A DNA stretch of 64,000 nt from Paraburkholderia fungorum (lineage in GTDB: Bacteria; Pseudomonadota; Gammaproteobacteria; Burkholderiales; Burkholderiaceae). Below the pieces are notes generated by a model. It did not search any database. It was not told the DNA's origin and saw only the letters and a program-made list of their open reading frames with translations. Below are positions 63,686-64,000 of this stretch, one piece after another. The stretch is from assembly GCF_900099835.1 (NCBI RefSeq), contig NZ_FNKP01000002.1, forward strand, positions 1,178,001 through 1,242,000, in the 5' to 3' direction. Each line of letters begins with the position of its first letter. Positions within the stretch are counted from its first letter, which is position 1. The position numbers and the translations under genes were made by a program.

Positions 63686-64000
63686 AACCCGTCACCCCTT
63701 CCATTGCCCGCGACGCGGGTGCCGTGCAACGCGCGCGGCCCACGTTGCGCACTCTGCGCGATCAGCTCGAACGCACCGGCATCCTGCTCGTGCTGGCGAT
63801 ACTGATTGCGGTGTTCGCCACCAAAGAGCCCGCGTTCCTGAATCTCGACAACCTGTTCAGCATTTTGCAGGCGGTATCGATCGTGGCCTTGCTCGGTATC
63901 GGCGTGACGATCACGCTGGCGGCGGGCGGCTTCGATCTGTCGGTGGGCAGCGTGGCTGCGTCGGCGCAGATGGCGGCAAGCTACGTGTTGATCGTATGGC
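63682..64000 (+). CDS. Sugar-type ABC transporter permease, N-terminal part (3' end outside window)
   Basis: The first 106 residues of a RbsC-type permease. A cytoplasmic N-terminus is followed by membrane helices (GILLVLAILIAVFATKEPAFL and IVALLGIGVTITLAAGGFDLSVGSVAA). LAAGGFDLSVGSVAA is the family signature. It overlaps the ATPase gene (ATGA). The gene runs off the window end. Confidence 0.92.
   Translation, partial: MKPVTPSIARDAGAVQRARPTLRTLRDQLERTGILLVLAILIAVFATKEPAFLNLDNLFSILQAVSIVALLGIGVTITLAAGGFDLSVGSVAASAQMAASYVLIVW

Noticed and set aside
1..64000. CRISPR arrays, tRNA/rRNA genes, insertion sequences, prophage or integrase genes
   Set aside because: None recognised on either strand; repeats present are the two hairpin leaders and short operator-like sites.

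Overview
The window reads as a chromosomal or megaplasmid segment of a Burkholderia/Paraburkholderia-type betaproteobacterium. The grounds are high GC, strongly GC-biased third codon positions, a Burkholderia-type trimeric porin, a DUF4148 small secreted protein and the overall gene families. No rRNA, tRNA, CRISPR array, prophage or insertion sequence was recognised. The gene at each end of the window is cut.

Layout: (1) 1-4654, plus strand: tail of an acyl-CoA dehydrogenase, two acyl-CoA synthetases and an SDR oxidoreductase (acyl-CoA catabolism). (2) 4760-9393, minus strand: a complete branched-chain amino-acid type ABC importer, divergent from a class II aldolase-family gene (9973-10740). 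(3) 10831-12954: porin and DUF4148 protein. (4) 13361-43309: a glycine-betaine superlocus. It holds betaine import (proVW at 13361-15434 and a separate binding protein at 42452), two GlxA-type AraC regulators, sdaA, soxBDAG, an MFS transporter, a class C beta-lactamase, fdhA, a GbdR-like regulator, glyA, an M19-like protein, a V4R/DUF5943-like protein, dgcAB, etfAB and gbcAB. purU (43392-44267) follows convergently. (5) 44438-48993: a LysR regulator, a GST, a three-domain flavin/Fe-S oxidoreductase and an O-methyltransferase. (6) 49087-52496: ECF sigma factor, small membrane protein and a TonB-dependent siderophore receptor with a Fur box. (7) 53290-64000: MarC protein, amino-acid ABC importer genes without an ATPase, two SfnB-like flavoproteins, an LLM monooxygenase, an MFS transporter and the start of a sugar-type ABC importer. 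This last stretch looks like an organosulfur scavenging island.

How the centre works together: betaine is imported and demethylated to dimethylglycine (GbcAB), then to sarcosine (DgcAB with ETF), then to glycine (SoxBDAG). GlyA joins glycine and methylene-THF into serine and SdaA makes pyruvate. FdhA and PurU handle the released C1 units. Four promoters of this superlocus (proV, sdaA, fdhA and the binding protein) carry a direct repeat of (T/G)GTCG-like half-sites spaced exactly 21 bp. I infer this to be the site of the betaine regulator.

The least explained structures are two tandem-hairpin leaders, before the acyl-CoA synthetase at 449 and before proV at 13361. Each has two hairpins with a conserved inner stem and outer arms that differ in sequence but keep pairing, and each ends in the Shine-Dalgarno of the gene. 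Other signals are three copies of a TTCTGC-N3-GCAGAA palindrome, an M19-like protein lacking several metal ligands, a DgcA with one cluster cysteine replaced, and a frameshifted lipoamide-dehydrogenase remnant.
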